Shown here piece by piece: positions 27,401-37,639 of a stretch of DNA of 64,000 bases (the stretch's first letter is position 1; every line of letters begins with the position of its first letter). Position numbers and translations under genes: made by a program. The notes under the pieces are model-generated. The model was not told the origin of the DNA. It saw only the letters and a program-made list of their open reading frames with translations, and did not search any database. Source of the DNA: an uncultured Pelagibacteraceae bacterium (GTDB lineage: Bacteria > Pseudomonadota > Alphaproteobacteria > Pelagibacterales > Pelagibacteraceae); NCBI GenBank assembly GCA_902599665.1, contig CACKGK010000005.1:1-64000 (forward strand), read 5' to 3'.

Positions 27401-30400
27401 ATGACAAAATATAGAGTTAATAAGACGAAACACGTAGATCAAACTAAAACAGTTTCATTCGATTTTGATGGAAAATCTTATCACGGTTTTGAAGGTGATA
27501 CTTTGGCATCTGCCCTACTTTCAAATGGAGTTCATTTAGTTGGTAGAAGTTTTAAATATCACCGACCAAGAGGAATAATGTCTTGTGGATCCGAAGAACC
27601 TAATGCGATATGCCAAATAAATGAAGATACAGATTTAACAGAACCTAATGTAAGAGCTACAGAGATAGAATTGTATGAAGGTTTAAAAGCCTCAAGTCAA
27701 AATTGTTGGCCCAGTGTTAATTTTGATATAGGAGGAATTAACAATTTTATATCTTCATTTATACCTGCAGGTTTTTATTATAAGACTTTTATGTGGCCTA
27801 AAAGTTTCTGGAAAAAAATTTATGAACCGCTGATAAGATGGTCTGCAGGATTAGGGAAATCACCAACAAAACCCGATCCTGAATTGTATGACCATAAACA
27901 TGTTCATTGTGATGTATTAATTATAGGTGGTGGTATTTCTGGAATTATAGCATCAAAAATTGCTGCTAAAAATAATTTTAAAACAATATTGATTGAAGAT
28001 AAAAATATTCTTGGAGGGTCTACAATATTTCAAAAGAATGAAAATTATAAAATTAATGACAAATATTCAGGTGAATGGATATATGAGGAGATAGCAGAAC
28101 TTAAAAAATTAGATAATATAACAATCAAAACTAGAACAAGCTTAGCAGCTTATCACAGTTATAATTACCTCTTAGCAAAAGAAAATATTTCAGACCATCT
28201 ACCATTGGACAAAAGAAATGGTGGCATCAGACAGAGATTATGGAAAATCAGAGCTGATAAAGTAATAGTAGCAACTGGTGCTATAGAAAGACCCCTTGTA
28301 TTTAATAATAATGATAGACCAGGAATAATGCTTTCTAACTCCGTTAAAAAATATTTAGACTTTTATGGTGTGTCTTGTGGACTCAATAACGTGATATTTA
28401 CTAATAATGATAGCGCTTATGAAACGGCTGTTTCCTTAAAAGAAAAAGGAATATCTGTCGAAATAATAGATATAAGAAAAAAATCTAATTCAAAAATTGT
28501 AAAAAATGCTGAACAACTTGGAGTTAAAATCTATTGGAACTCAACAGTAGTTAACACTTTTGGTCTTAGAAAAATAAATTCTATTGAGATAATGAACTTA
28601 TCAGAAGATGGATCAAATGTAGTTGGAGATAAAAATAGAATTAATTGTGATTGTTTGGCGATAAGTGGTGGTTGGACACCAATGGTCCATATGCACACAC
28701 AATCTGGTGGAAAGTTAGATTTTAGAGAAATTGATCAAACTTTTATACCAAACGAAATCGACAAAAATCATATTAATGTCGGTTCATGTAATGGTGACTT
28801 TGAACTTGAAGAAATAATTAATAATACAAATAAAAAGGTAAAGAATTTTTTGAAGGTCAGCGAAACTGAATTTGACAACACTTCTGTACTAAACTCAAAA
28901 GAATTAGATAAAAGAAATATATGGCTACTACCAAATTATATATCAGAGGGTAAATGCAAATCTTTTATTGATTTTCAAAATGACTCTACAGCAAAAGATA
29001 TAAAACTTGCACTTAGAGAGGGTTTTAAGTCTATTGAACATGTAAAAAGATACACAACAACTGGTATGGCAACTGATCAAGGTAAATTATCCAACATGCA
29101 TGCATTGGGTATTATTGCAGATACAGCTGGAGTTAAAATGGGTACATTAGGAACAACAACATTTAGACCTCCATTCACGCCATTAACTTTTGGATCAATA
29201 GTTGGAAGAAGTGTTGGTAATTTTTTTGATATAACAAGAAAAACGTCAATTCATGAATGGCACATTCAAAATGATGCTAAATTCGAAAATGTTGGACAAT
29301 GGAAAAGACCTTGGTACTACCCTATTAATGAAGAAGGTCTACATGATGCTGTTCAAAGAGAAAGTAAAGCGGCTAGAGATAGTGCAGGAATTTTAGATGC
29401 CTCTACACTCGGGAAAATAGATATTCAAGGAACAGATGCATCTGAATTTTTAAATAGAGTATACACAAATGCATGGTCAAAATTAGGAATTGGAAAATGT
29501 AGATATGGATTAATGTTAAATGAAGATGGTATGGTTTATGATGATGGTGTTACGACAAGATTAGGTGAAAATCATTATTTAATGACTACAACGACTGGAG
29601 GAGCAGCAAATGTTCTTTCAAAACTTGAAGATTATTTACAAACAGAGTGGCCCGAGTTAGATGTTTACTTAACTTCAGTCACCGACCACTACTCGACAGC
29701 AAGTATATGCGGTCCAAACTCTAAAAAAATATTAACAAAAATATTTCCAGATAAAGATTTTAGTGATGATGCTTTTCCTCATATGTCTTATCAAAATGGC
29801 AAAATTGATGAGATTAATTGTAGAATAATGAGAATAAGTTTTACTGGCGAACTTAGCTATGAAATTAATATAGAATCAAAATTTGGAAAATCGTTATGGG
29901 AAAAATGCATTGAGGCAGGAAAAGAATTTAAGATTACACCTTACGGAACAGAAACCATGCATTTATTAAGAGCTGAAAAAGGTTTTATTATTGTTGGTCA
30001 AGATACAGATGGAACTATGACGCCAATTGACCTTCAAATGGATTGGATTGTTAGCAAAAAAAAATACGATTTTATTGGAAAAAGATCACTTTATAGAAGT
30101 GATACTATTAGAGAAGATAGAAAACAACTTGTAGGATTACTCACGGATGATCCAAATGAAATTTTAGAAGAAGGAGCTCAGATTGTTTCTGATATGAGCA
30201 AAAAACCCGTAGAAATGATTGGGCATGTAACATCGAGTTACTTTAGCCCAAATTTAAACAAATCAATTGCGCTTGCTGTCGTAAAAAGTGGAAAAAAATT
30301 GAATGGACAAAAACTTATTGTACCAATGGAAAATAAAAACATAAATGTAACTGTTTCTGAATCTGTTTTTCTAGATAAAGAAAATAAGAGGATTAATGCT

Positions 30401-30403
30401 TAA
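27401..30403 (+). CDS. soxA: Sarcosine oxidase alpha subunit
   Basis: At 1000 residues this is the large subunit. An N-terminal ferredoxin-like domain (about 15-100) has FEGDTLASALLSNGV and FKYHRPRGIMSCG. The middle NAD/FAD-binding part (about 165-580) has VLIIGGGISGIIASKIAA and VIVATGAIERPL. The C-terminal aminomethyltransferase (GcvT-like) half (about 610-1000) has SKLGIGKCRYGLM and GTETMHLLRAEKGF, and would bind tetrahydrofolate and yield 5,10-methylene-THF. The soxG start overlaps its end by 8 bases. Confidence 0.95.
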   Translation: MTKYRVNKTKHVDQTKTVSFDFDGKSYHGFEGDTLASALLSNGVHLVGRSFKYHRPRGIMSCGSEEPNAICQINEDTDLTEPNVRATEIELYEGLKASSQNCWPSVNFDIGGINNFISSFIPAGFYYKTFMWPKSFWKKIYEPLIRWSAGLGKSPTKPDPELYDHKHVHCDVLIIGGGISGIIASKIAAKNNFKTILIEDKNILGGSTIFQKNENYKINDKYSGEWIYEEIAELKKLDNITIKTRTSLAAYHSYNYLLAKENISDHLPLDKRNGGIRQRLWKIRADKVIVATGAIERPLVFNNNDRPGIMLSNSVKKYLDFYGVSCGLNNVIFTNNDSAYETAVSLKEKGISVEIIDIRKKSNSKIVKNAEQLGVKIYWNSTVVNTFGLRKINSIEIMNLSEDGSNVVGDKNRINCDCLAISGGWTPMVHMHTQSGGKLDFREIDQTFIPNEIDKNHINVGSCNGDFELEEIINNTNKKVKNFLKVSETEFDNTSVLNSKELDKRNIWLLPNYISEGKCKSFIDFQNDSTAKDIKLALREGFKSIEHVKRYTTTGMATDQGKLSNMHALGIIADTAGVKMGTLGTTTFRPPFTPLTFGSIVGRSVGNFFDITRKTSIHEWHIQNDAKFENVGQWKRPWYYPINEEGLHDAVQRESKAARDSAGILDASTLGKIDIQGTDASEFLNRVYTNAWSKLGIGKCRYGLMLNEDGMVYDDGVTTRLGENHYLMTTTTGGAANVLSKLEDYLQTEWPELDVYLTSVTDHYSTASICGPNSKKILTKIFPDKDFSDDAFPHMSYQNGKIDEINCRIMRISFTGELSYEINIESKFGKSLWEKCIEAGKEFKITPYGTETMHLLRAEKGFIIVGQDTDGTMTPIDLQMDWIVSKKKYDFIGKRSLYRSDTIREDRKQLVGLLTDDPNEILEEGAQIVSDMSKKPVEMIGHVTSSYFSPNLNKSIALAVVKSGKKLNGQKLIVPMENKNINVTVSESVFLDKENKRINA

Positions 30404-30941
30404 TAAAGAATATCCTAAATTTGAAAAAGGTTCATTTGAAGGTCTCGAAATTTCATTATCTGAACCAATTATAAAAATAAATTTAAGAGGAAAAAAGAAA
30501 GAATTTTTTACCAAAATAGGAAAAATCTTATCTATAATTTTACCTATTGAGCCGAATACAAGTTCATCAAATCAACAATACAATACATTATGGCTGAGTC
30601 CAGACGAATGGTTAGTATATTTTAACGGTGAAGATCGTCAATTATTCAATAACCTATTTAATGAAATTTCAAAACTCAATTTTGGTTCAGTCGTTGATGT
30701 CTCAAATCAATGGATTTGTATTAATATAAAAGGTAATAAGACTTTTGATCTTCTTTCCTCCGGATCGCCATTTAATTTTGTAAGTTTCAAAAAAACTAAA
30801 AACTCAGTTACACAAACACTGTTAAATCATACAGATGTGATTATCCACCATAAAGAAATAAATGAAATTAATCTTTTTGTAAGAAGATCCTTTTCAGAAG
30901 ATTTATGGTTGTGGATTAAGGACAGTGCTAGATTTATCTAA
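30396..30941 (+). CDS. soxG: Sarcosine oxidase gamma subunit
   Basis: The 181-residue fourth subunit resembles a GcvT-like fold without catalytic residues. WLSPDEWLVYF is the best family signature; VVDVSNQWICINIKG and the C-terminal FVRRSFSEDLWLWIKD also match. Gamma subunits are the least conserved of the complex, so position in the operon supports the call. Its last 39 bases overlap the end of the opposite-strand MATE gene. Confidence 0.88.
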   Translation: MLNKEYPKFEKGSFEGLEISLSEPIIKINLRGKKKEFFTKIGKILSIILPIEPNTSSSNQQYNTLWLSPDEWLVYFNGEDRQLFNNLFNEISKLNFGSVVDVSNQWICINIKGNKTFDLLSSGSPFNFVSFKKTKNSVTQTLLNHTDVIIHHKEINEINLFVRRSFSEDLWLWIKDSARFI

Positions 30942-32264
30942 TTTTTTTTTTATATAATAGCTAACATACGTAAATAAAAGTATAGATAGAGTCCACTGGA
31001 AAACAAACCATAGCCAAAAAAAAGTATCAAAGTCTGCTGATAAGTATTTAGCTAAATAGAAAACACATATTGGCACTAGTACATTTCTCATCATATTATT
31101 GACCATTGCATAATTTGACTTCTTCAAGCCCATAAAAAATCCATTAGATAAAAAGAAAATTGGGTAAGCTGGTAATATAAAAGCTGCAATTTTTAAATAC
31201 CTTCTTCCATATTCTAATACGACTTCGTTGCTAGAAAAAAACCTTGGAACTATATCAGCTGTTAAATAAACTAATATCCCTGAAAAAACCATCAAGATAA
31301 GCCCATATTTAATTGAAACGAAGTAAGTCTCTTTAACTCTATCAAAGCTATTTGCACCAAAGTTTTGTGCTATAATTGAGATTATTGCAGTATTTATTCC
31401 CAGTATTGGCAGTAAAACAACCTGCTCTATTCTCGTAGCTGCACCATAACCAGCAACTGCTAGCTCACTCGTTTGACCAACATAAGTGAAAATAAATGTA
31501 GCTGCTACAGCATATCCACATATTGCAATTGATATAGGCATTGATTGAAAGAAAATATTTTTTAAATAAATAAATTTTACATTAAAAAATTCAATTGTAA
31601 TTTTTTTAACACGTGGGTTTTGTAAAAGTTTAAAAAGAATAATAAGAAATGCTATTAATTGTGCAATAATTGTTGATAAACCTATTCCCATCATTCCCAT
31701 TGCAGGAATAAATAAAAACCCAAATATTAAGATGGGATTTAAAATTATGTTTAAGAGAAAACTGAGGATTAAAACATTTCTGTATGTTTTTGTGTCTCCT
31801 TCCGCATGTAAAAGTGAGTTTAATGAAACAACAAGGAAAAATAGGAATGATCCATAAAACATAATATTTGTATATTGGAGACCCAAATTTGTAATTTCTT
31901 GAGTTGATCCCATCAGATCAAATACCTTTTCTGAAAAATAGAGTCCTATAAATGTGATAAAAACTGAAATTAGTAAACCGTAAATTATAATATGAGTAAA
32001 ATAATACGAAGTATTTTTTTCATTTTTTTCACCAATACTATTACCTATTAATGAAGTTCCACCAACAGTAACACCAATAGATGTTGCAACAATTATAAAG
32101 TATATTGGAAAAGATTTACTTAAAGCTGATAGAGCCTCTGGTGAAATTAGTCCAGAATAAAATGTATCTACAATATTGTATAAGGTTTGAAAGAGGGTTC
32201 CAACGCTTGCTGGTATTGCAAGTTTTCTTATAAGTACAGGAATATTTTCTTTAAGCAAGTCCAT
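30903..32264 (-). CDS. MATE family efflux transporter
   Basis: A 453-residue inner-membrane protein with about 12 hydrophobic segments in two similar halves. MATE features are LAIPASVGTLFQTLYNIVDT in helix 1, GTSLIGNSIGEKNEK between helices 2 and 3, and GAATRIEQVVLLPILGINTA with QNFGA in the second half. It would exchange drugs, toxic metabolites or cationic compounds for Na+ or H+; the substrate cannot be read from sequence. It has its own start 17 bases downstream of trhO, likely in one transcript with it. Confidence 0.9.
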   Translation of the reverse strand: MDLLKENIPVLIRKLAIPASVGTLFQTLYNIVDTFYSGLISPEALSALSKSFPIYFIIVATSIGVTVGGTSLIGNSIGEKNEKNTSYYFTHIIIYGLLISVFITFIGLYFSEKVFDLMGSTQEITNLGLQYTNIMFYGSFLFFLVVSLNSLLHAEGDTKTYRNVLILSFLLNIILNPILIFGFLFIPAMGMMGIGLSTIIAQLIAFLIILFKLLQNPRVKKITIEFFNVKFIYLKNIFFQSMPISIAICGYAVAATFIFTYVGQTSELAVAGYGAATRIEQVVLLPILGINTAIISIIAQNFGANSFDRVKETYFVSIKYGLILMVFSGILVYLTADIVPRFFSSNEVVLEYGRRYLKIAAFILPAYPIFFLSNGFFMGLKKSNYAMVNNMMRNVLVPICVFYLAKYLSADFDTFFWLWFVFQWTLSILLFTYVSYYIKKKLDKSSTVLNPQP

Positions 32265-32281
32265 ATAAATTAATTATTATT

Positions 32282-33184
32282 TTAATATTCTTTTTTGAAG
32301 ATATGTCTCTTACCTAATTTTTTTGCAAGTAATATCTGTTTTTGCCTCATAGCAAATCTTGATTTTTGATCATCTGTTAAAGAATCGTGACATTTTGGAC
32401 AATGAATGCCTTCTAAATATTTAGAAGATTTTTTTTCTTTGATAGAAACAGGTTTTCTGCAACCACTACAAATTGAATAACTGCCCTGCATTAAGCCATG
32501 TTTTATTGAAACTCTATTATCAAAAACAAAACATTCGCCGTTCCATTGACTATTTTTTTTATTAATATTATTCAGATAGTTAATAATTCCTCCTTTTAAA
32601 ACATATACATTTTTAAATCCTTTCTTTTTCAAATAAATATTTGCTTTTTCGCACCTGATACCACCTGTACAAAACATTGCTATTTTTTCGTTATTTTTAA
32701 ATTGATTTAAATATTTAGGAAATTCACGAAAATTTTCTATATTTGGATTTAAAGATTTTTTAAAAGTACCGACATCATACTCAAAAGATTTCCGTGCATC
32801 TATCAAAACTGTATTCTTTTTTTTAATTATTTTATTCCATTCCCTTGGATTTAGGTTGTTCTTAGGAAAATTATAGTTTCTAACTTTAAAACCCATTGGA
32901 ACAACTTCCTTTTTGATTTTTATTTTAAGTTTATGAAATGGATTAAATTTACTATTAGAATTATTTTCTGAATTAAATTTTTTTATAGATAATATTTTTT
33001 TTAGAAGTTTATTGAATTTTAAAAGGTTATTTTTTTTATCTGAAATTGTTCCATTAACACCTTCGGGTGAAATTATTATTGTTCCTCTAATTTCATAATC
33101 TTTAAGATTATTTTCTAATCTATTTTTCAATTTTTTAAGATTATTAAGTTTTTTAAATTTATAAAAACCAAAAATATTGAACAT
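32282..33184 (-). CDS. trhO: tRNA uridine-34 hydroxylase, rhodanese family
   Basis: TrhO (formerly UPF0176/YceA) hydroxylates U34 of certain tRNAs with oxygen, leading to 5-methoxy- or 5-oxyacetyl-uridine. The N-terminal acylphosphatase-like part (about 1-95) has RGTIIISPEGVNGTIS. The rhodanese domain (about 110-210) has VLIDARKSFEYDVGTF and the active cysteine in MFCTGGIRCEKAN. The C-terminal zinc segment has CSGCRKP and CPKCH. The length of 300 is typical. Start and stop join the O-methyltransferase gene. Confidence 0.9.
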   Translation of the reverse strand: MFNIFGFYKFKKLNNLKKLKNRLENNLKDYEIRGTIIISPEGVNGTISDKKNNLLKFNKLLKKILSIKKFNSENNSNSKFNPFHKLKIKIKKEVVPMGFKVRNYNFPKNNLNPREWNKIIKKKNTVLIDARKSFEYDVGTFKKSLNPNIENFREFPKYLNQFKNNEKIAMFCTGGIRCEKANIYLKKKGFKNVYVLKGGIINYLNNINKKNSQWNGECFVFDNRVSIKHGLMQGSYSICSGCRKPVSIKEKKSSKYLEGIHCPKCHDSLTDDQKSRFAMRQKQILLAKKLGKRHIFKKEY

Positions 33185-33834
33185 TATAAAACCCTACAAA
33201 CAGTCATTCCATCTCCTAATGGGATAATTATTTGTTCGACCCTTTCATCAGTTGATACATGCTCATTTAATTCTCTAATATTTAATGTAAATTTATCCAT
33301 ATTATCTTCATCTGCAACTTCACCATGCCATAAAACATTATCAATAATGATCAAACCACCTTTTTTTATTATTTTTAATGATTTTTCATAATATTCTTTA
33401 TAGTTAAGCTTATCAGCATCAATAAAAACCATATCATATTTTTGTTTTTTTAATTCATCTAAACTATCTAGCGCAGGTTTTACAATCGTTTGAATTTTTT
33501 TATCTTGATTGGCTTTCTTAAAAAAACTTACTGCGATCTTGTTTGTCTCTTTGTCTTTATCAAGTGCTGTAAGTTTTCCATCATCAGGAAGTGCAAGGGC
33601 AATAGAAAGTGCACTTAAACCAGTAAAAGTTCCAATCTCAAGCACATTTTTTATATTAGATATTTTTATTATTAAATGGAGAAAATGACATTGAGATATT
33701 GCTACTTGCATTCTCTTTTCATTTCCAAGGGTATTATTATAATCTATGATTTCTTTTTGAACTGAGTTTAGTTTAAAACTAAAATTATTAATATATTTTT
33801 CAATTTTTTCAGAAATTTCAATATTCTTTCCCAT
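33184..33834 (-). CDS. SAM-dependent O-methyltransferase (family 3)
   Basis: The 216-residue class I methyltransferase belongs to the caffeoyl-CoA/catechol O-methyltransferase-like group. NVLEIGTFTGLSALSIALA binds AdoMet, MVFIDADKLNYKEYYEKSL carries the metal aspartate, and GGLIIIDNVLWHGEVAD the second metal site. GDGMTVCRVL ends the fold as in bacterial members. The substrate is unknown; bacterial homologues include TrmR, which methylates 5-hydroxyuridine-34 in tRNA. Its place directly before trhO, which makes that hydroxyl group, supports a TrmR role. Confidence 0.8.
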   Translation of the reverse strand: MGKNIEISEKIEKYINNFSFKLNSVQKEIIDYNNTLGNEKRMQVAISQCHFLHLIIKISNIKNVLEIGTFTGLSALSIALALPDDGKLTALDKDKETNKIAVSFFKKANQDKKIQTIVKPALDSLDELKKQKYDMVFIDADKLNYKEYYEKSLKIIKKGGLIIIDNVLWHGEVADEDNMDKFTLNIRELNEHVSTDERVEQIIIPLGDGMTVCRVL

Positions 33835-33871
33835 CTATCTTAATTATATAATGACTATAGGTTTAGTTAAA

Positions 33872-35347
33872 TTAAAGTTTCTTCTTTAATATTTCATTAA
33901 TTAATTGAGGGTTAGCTTTTCCACCGGAAGCTTTCATTGCCTGTCCAACAAAGAAGCCAAATAGCTTTTCTTTTCCTTGTTTATACTCAATGGCTTTTTC
34001 TCTGTTATCATTGATTATTTTATCTATTAATGCCTCTAATGCTTTTGGATCACTTACTTGCTTCAACCCTTTTTCCTCAACAATTATTTGAGGGTCTATG
34101 TCACCATTTAACATTAACTCAAATATTGTCTTAGCAATTTTTCCTGAGATTGTTCCATTTTTAATTAAATTAATCAATTTTGCCAAATTTTTTGCACTTA
34201 TTGGACTTTGAGCAATTTCAATATTTTTTTCATTTAAAACTGCAAATAATTCTCCTGTAATCCAATTTACGGCTAGTTTCATGTCACGGTTTTTACCCAT
34301 TTTGGCAACAACTTCTTCAAAATATTTAGCTGTATCGATATCAGAGACCAATATTGTTGCATCATAAGGTGACACTTTAAATTCATCAATAAATCTTTTC
34401 TTTTTATCATCTGGTAATTCAGGGATTTCAGATTTTAGTTTATCAATAAATTCATCCGTAACTTCTAATGGAAGTAAATCTGGATCTGGAAAGTATCTAT
34501 AATCATGAGCATCTTCTTTCGACCTCATTGATCTTGTTTCATTTTTTTTTGTATCAAAAAGCCTTGTTTCTTGATCTATTTCTTGACCTTCTTCTATTAA
34601 ATCGACTTGTCTATTTGCTTCATAAATAATTGCCATTTGCATGTATTTGATAGAATTAACATTTTTTATTTCACATCTTGTTCCTAAATCTGTTGAGCCT
34701 TTTATTCTTACAGACACATTAACATCAGCTCTTAATGATCCCTCTTGCATGTTCCCATCGCAAGTTCCTAAATATCTCATAATAGATCTAAGTTTTTTTA
34801 TATAGGCATTCACTTCATCTGGTGATCTTAGATCAGGCTTACTAACAATCTCCATTAAAGCTACACCTGATCTATTAAGATCAACTAGTGTATTACTAGG
34901 ATCAATATCATGAATACTTTTACCTGCATCCTGCTCTAAATGTAATCTTTCTATTCCAACCTGTTTTTGACCTTCAGGCATATCCAAAATAACATTACCC
35001 TCACCCACGATTGGGTATTTATATTGTGAAATTTGATAACCCTGAGGTAAATCTGCATAAAAATAATTCTTTCTATCAAAAACAGACTTATTATTGATCT
35101 TAGCTTTCAAACCAATACCAGTTTTTATAGCTTGTTTAACACAAAATTCATTAATTACTGGAAGCATGCCTGGAAAAGCTGCATCAACTAAGCTTACTTG
35201 AGTATTAGGTTCAGCACCAAATTTAGTAGAAGAAGATGAAAAAAGTTTTGAATTTGATGTTACTTGAGCATGAACTTCAAGTCCTATAACAACTTCATAA
35301 ACATTATCATTTCTTTCAATTAAATATTCCGAATTATTTTTAGACAT
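33872..35347 (-). CDS. gatB: Aspartyl/glutamyl-tRNA amidotransferase subunit B
   Basis: GatB binds misacylated Glu-tRNA(Gln) or Asp-tRNA(Asn) and activates the acyl group with ATP for amidation. The ATG at 35347 shares a base with the gatA stop (TAATG) and is preferred to a TTG 15 bases earlier. The 491 residues include [36 protein letters not shown] and [10 protein letters not shown], with a YqeY-like C-terminal tRNA-binding tail (about 345-490). Confidence 0.96.
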   Translation of the reverse strand: MSKNNSEYLIERNDNVYEVVIGLEVHAQVTSNSKLFSSSSTKFGAEPNTQVSLVDAAFPGMLPVINEFCVKQAIKTGIGLKAKINNKSVFDRKNYFYADLPQGYQISQYKYPIVGEGNVILDMPEGQKQVGIERLHLEQDAGKSIHDIDPSNTLVDLNRSGVALMEIVSKPDLRSPDEVNAYIKKLRSIMRYLGTCDGNMQEGSLRADVNVSVRIKGSTDLGTRCEIKNVNSIKYMQMAIIYEANRQVDLIEEGQEIDQETRLFDTKKNETRSMRSKEDAHDYRYFPDPDLLPLEVTDEFIDKLKSEIPELPDDKKKRFIDEFKVSPYDATILVSDIDTAKYFEEVVAKMGKNRDMKLAVNWITGELFAVLNEKNIEIAQSPISAKNLAKLINLIKNGTISGKIAKTIFELMLNGDIDPQIIVEEKGLKQVSDPKALEALIDKIINDNREKAIEYKQGKEKLFGFFVGQAMKASGGKANPQLINEILKKKL

Positions 35348-36804
35348 TATTTCATCCACCAATCAGTTATATTATTTTTATAATTGATTTTTTCCTCCAT
35401 TGAATAAGCAATATTTAAAACTGTTTGTTCATCAAACGGTTTACCTATTATTTGTAAGCCCAATGGATAATTATTTTTATCTACACCTGCAGGTATTGAA
35501 ATCCCAGGTAAACCTGCAAGGTTTACTGGAACAGTAAATATATCATTTAAATACATTGAAACTGGATCATTAGATTTTTCTCCTATTTTAAATGCAGAGC
35601 TAGGTGTTGAGGGTGTCAAAATAGCATCTACTTTATTATAAGCTTGGTCAAAATCTTGTTTAATTAATTGTCTAACTTTTTGAGCTTTAAGATAGTAAGC
35701 ATCATAGTATCCAGAAGATAAAACATAGGTGCCAATCATTACCCTTCTCTTTACTTCTTCACCAAATCCCTCTGACCTAGTTTTTTCATACATATCAATT
35801 AAATTTTTCCCGGAAGATCTTAGACCATATTTAACACCATCATATCTTGCTAAATTAGATGATGCTTCAGCTGGTGCTACAATATAATAAGTTGGTAAAG
35901 CATATCTAGTATGAGGTAATGAAATGTCAATTATTTCTGTTCCACAATCTTTTGCATACTCAATACCTTTTTTCCAAAGTTTCTCAATTTCATCTGGCAT
36001 CCCATCAACTCTATATTCTTTCGGAATACCGATTTTTAAGCCTTTAATATTTCTAGTTAGCTCTGATGAATAATTATTTCTTTTAAAATCAATTGAGGTT
36101 GAGTCTTTTTTATCAAATGATGAGATCACCTCTAAAAGAATGGAGCTATCTTTGACATCTTTGCTCATTGGACCTGCTTGATCTAGAGATGATGCAAAAG
36201 CAACAATTCCATATCTTGAACAACTGCCATAAGTAGGTTTTAGTCCTACTGTACCAGTGAAGGAGGCAGGTTGCCTAATAGATCCACCAGTGTCAGTACC
36301 TATTGTTACAGGTGTTAAATTAGCTGCTAAAGCCGACGAAGAACCACCAGATGATCCACCAGGAACTAAATCTTCTGCGATTGGGTTTTGAACATTGCCA
36401 AAAAAACTTGTTTCATTAGATGATCCCATTGCAAATTCATCACAATTAAGTTTGCCAAGCAATATGCCTCCTTCGTTCCATATATTTTGTGTTACAGTAG
36501 ATTCATAGGTAGGTACAAAATTATTTAAGATATTGCTTCCAGCTGTTGTTCTTACTTCATTTGTGCAAAAGAGATCTTTTACAGCAATTGGAATGCCTGG
36601 AAGTTTTAAATCAAAATTTGGTTTATCATCAAACTCTTTTGAAAGTTTAAGACAATTTTCAAAATTTTCAGTTACATATACATTTATTTTTTTTGACTTT
36701 TCAGCTCTATCAACAAAAGATTTTGCAGCTTCATTTGAAGATATTTTTTTCTCTTTAATATTTTTAATTAATTCATAAAGTGTTAAAGATGTTATTTCAG
36801 ACAT
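35347..36804 (-). CDS. gatA: Aspartyl/glutamyl-tRNA amidotransferase subunit A
   Basis: GatA releases ammonia from glutamine and channels it to GatB. The amidase triad is visible: lysine in [10 protein letters not shown] (about 75), cis-serine in [15 protein letters not shown], and nucleophile serine in [16 protein letters not shown]. The length of 485 is typical. gatC-gatA-gatB are linked by two TAATG junctions, consistent with equal production of the complex. Confidence 0.97.
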   Translation of the reverse strand: MSEITSLTLYELIKNIKEKKISSNEAAKSFVDRAEKSKKINVYVTENFENCLKLSKEFDDKPNFDLKLPGIPIAVKDLFCTNEVRTTAGSNILNNFVPTYESTVTQNIWNEGGILLGKLNCDEFAMGSSNETSFFGNVQNPIAEDLVPGGSSGGSSSALAANLTPVTIGTDTGGSIRQPASFTGTVGLKPTYGSCSRYGIVAFASSLDQAGPMSKDVKDSSILLEVISSFDKKDSTSIDFKRNNYSSELTRNIKGLKIGIPKEYRVDGMPDEIEKLWKKGIEYAKDCGTEIIDISLPHTRYALPTYYIVAPAEASSNLARYDGVKYGLRSSGKNLIDMYEKTRSEGFGEEVKRRVMIGTYVLSSGYYDAYYLKAQKVRQLIKQDFDQAYNKVDAILTPSTPSSAFKIGEKSNDPVSMYLNDIFTVPVNLAGLPGISIPAGVDKNNYPLGLQIIGKPFDEQTVLNIAYSMEEKINYKNNITDWWMK

Positions 36805-37091
36805 TACTCAACAACTTTCGGTACAACAAAAAAATCATCATTTTTTTCTGGTGAATTTTTTAATATTTTTTCTCTTATATTTTCACTAGTTATTTTATCA
36901 TTTCTAAATCTTAACGTTGTTTCAGCTATAGAAGTTAATGGTTCAACATTATCTGTATTTAATTCATTTAATTTTTCAATAAATTCAAATATTGAATTCA
37001 TATCAGTTGCTAGTTTTTCTGCTTTTTTCTCATCTAGTGAGATTCTAGCTAATTTTGATATGTGTTTTACAGTTTTAAGATCTATAGTCAT
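36804..37091 (-). CDS. gatC: Aspartyl/glutamyl-tRNA amidotransferase subunit C
   Basis: The 95-residue subunit stabilises GatA on GatB. The start MTIDLKTVKHISKLARI is the family start; an upstream in-frame codon at 37121 would add 10 residues with no match. IFEFIEKLNELNTDNVEPL and the proline-valine C-terminus FFVVPKVVE are typical. It is first in the gatCAB operon and divergent from ruvX, 50 bases away. Confidence 0.94.
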   Translation of the reverse strand: MTIDLKTVKHISKLARISLDEKKAEKLATDMNSIFEFIEKLNELNTDNVEPLTSIAETTLRFRNDKITSENIREKILKNSPEKNDDFFVVPKVVE

Positions 37092-37141
37092 ATGGTAAAA
37101 AATATTGTCGCAAACTACCACTTAAGTTAAAAATATACAAT

Positions 37142-37597
37142 ATGATCACAATTAATGAATTCAAATCAAAAGTATCAGATGGATCAAGAATTATAGGTAT
37201 AGATTTGGGTTCAAAAAGGATTGGAATTGCAATAAGCGATGGCAATCAAAAAATTGCTACACCTTATAAAACTTTAGAAAAAATAAAGTCTTCTAAATTA
37301 ATTGAAGATATTAAGAGTATAATCAAAGAGAACGATGTCAAAGGCATAATAGTTGGGAATCCAATAAATATGGATGGTTCATATGGAAAATCATCACAAT
37401 CAGCTAAAGACATAGCAATCAATCTTGCAGATAAAATTAACATTCCTGTTTGTCTATGGGATGAAAGATTATCTACAGTTGGAGCTTTTAATTTGTCCAG
37501 TGAATTAGATATAAATGTTAGCAAAAGAGAGAAAGATATAGATAAATTTGCTGCAGCATTTATTTTACAAGGAGCCCTAGATTATTTACAGAATTAA
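37142..37597 (+). CDS. ruvX: Putative Holliday junction resolvase / pre-16S rRNA nuclease
   Basis: The 151-residue RNase H-fold protein of the YqgF family has IIGIDLGSKRIGIAISD with the first catalytic aspartate, GIIVGNPINMDGS with the second strand, and LWDERLST with the DE pair. In E. coli YqgF matures the 5' end of 16S rRNA; a resolvase role is older and less certain. It is divergent from gatC and followed by pyrB. Confidence 0.92.
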   Translation: MITINEFKSKVSDGSRIIGIDLGSKRIGIAISDGNQKIATPYKTLEKIKSSKLIEDIKSIIKENDVKGIIVGNPINMDGSYGKSSQSAKDIAINLADKINIPVCLWDERLSTVGAFNLSSELDINVSKREKDIDKFAAAFILQGALDYLQN

Positions 37598-37600
37598 TGC

Positions 37601-37629
37601 TTGCATAGTTAACTATATATAGCTATAGA
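37601..37629 (+). promoter_or_regulatory. Possible pyrB promoter
   Basis: TTGCAT (37601-37606), 17 bases, TATAGA (37624-37629), inside the 42-base gap between ruvX and pyrB. A 10-base palindrome TAGTTAACTA (37606-37615) lies in the spacer and could be an operator. No pyrimidine attenuator hairpin is visible in the short leader. Confidence 0.4.
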
Positions 37630-37639
37630 GTTAGTTTTA

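Noticed and set aside
37092..37141. Divergent promoter pair between gatC and ruvX
   Set aside because: Only weak hexamers are present (TTAACT/CAATAT and TTGTCG/TAAAAA), expected by chance at this AT content.
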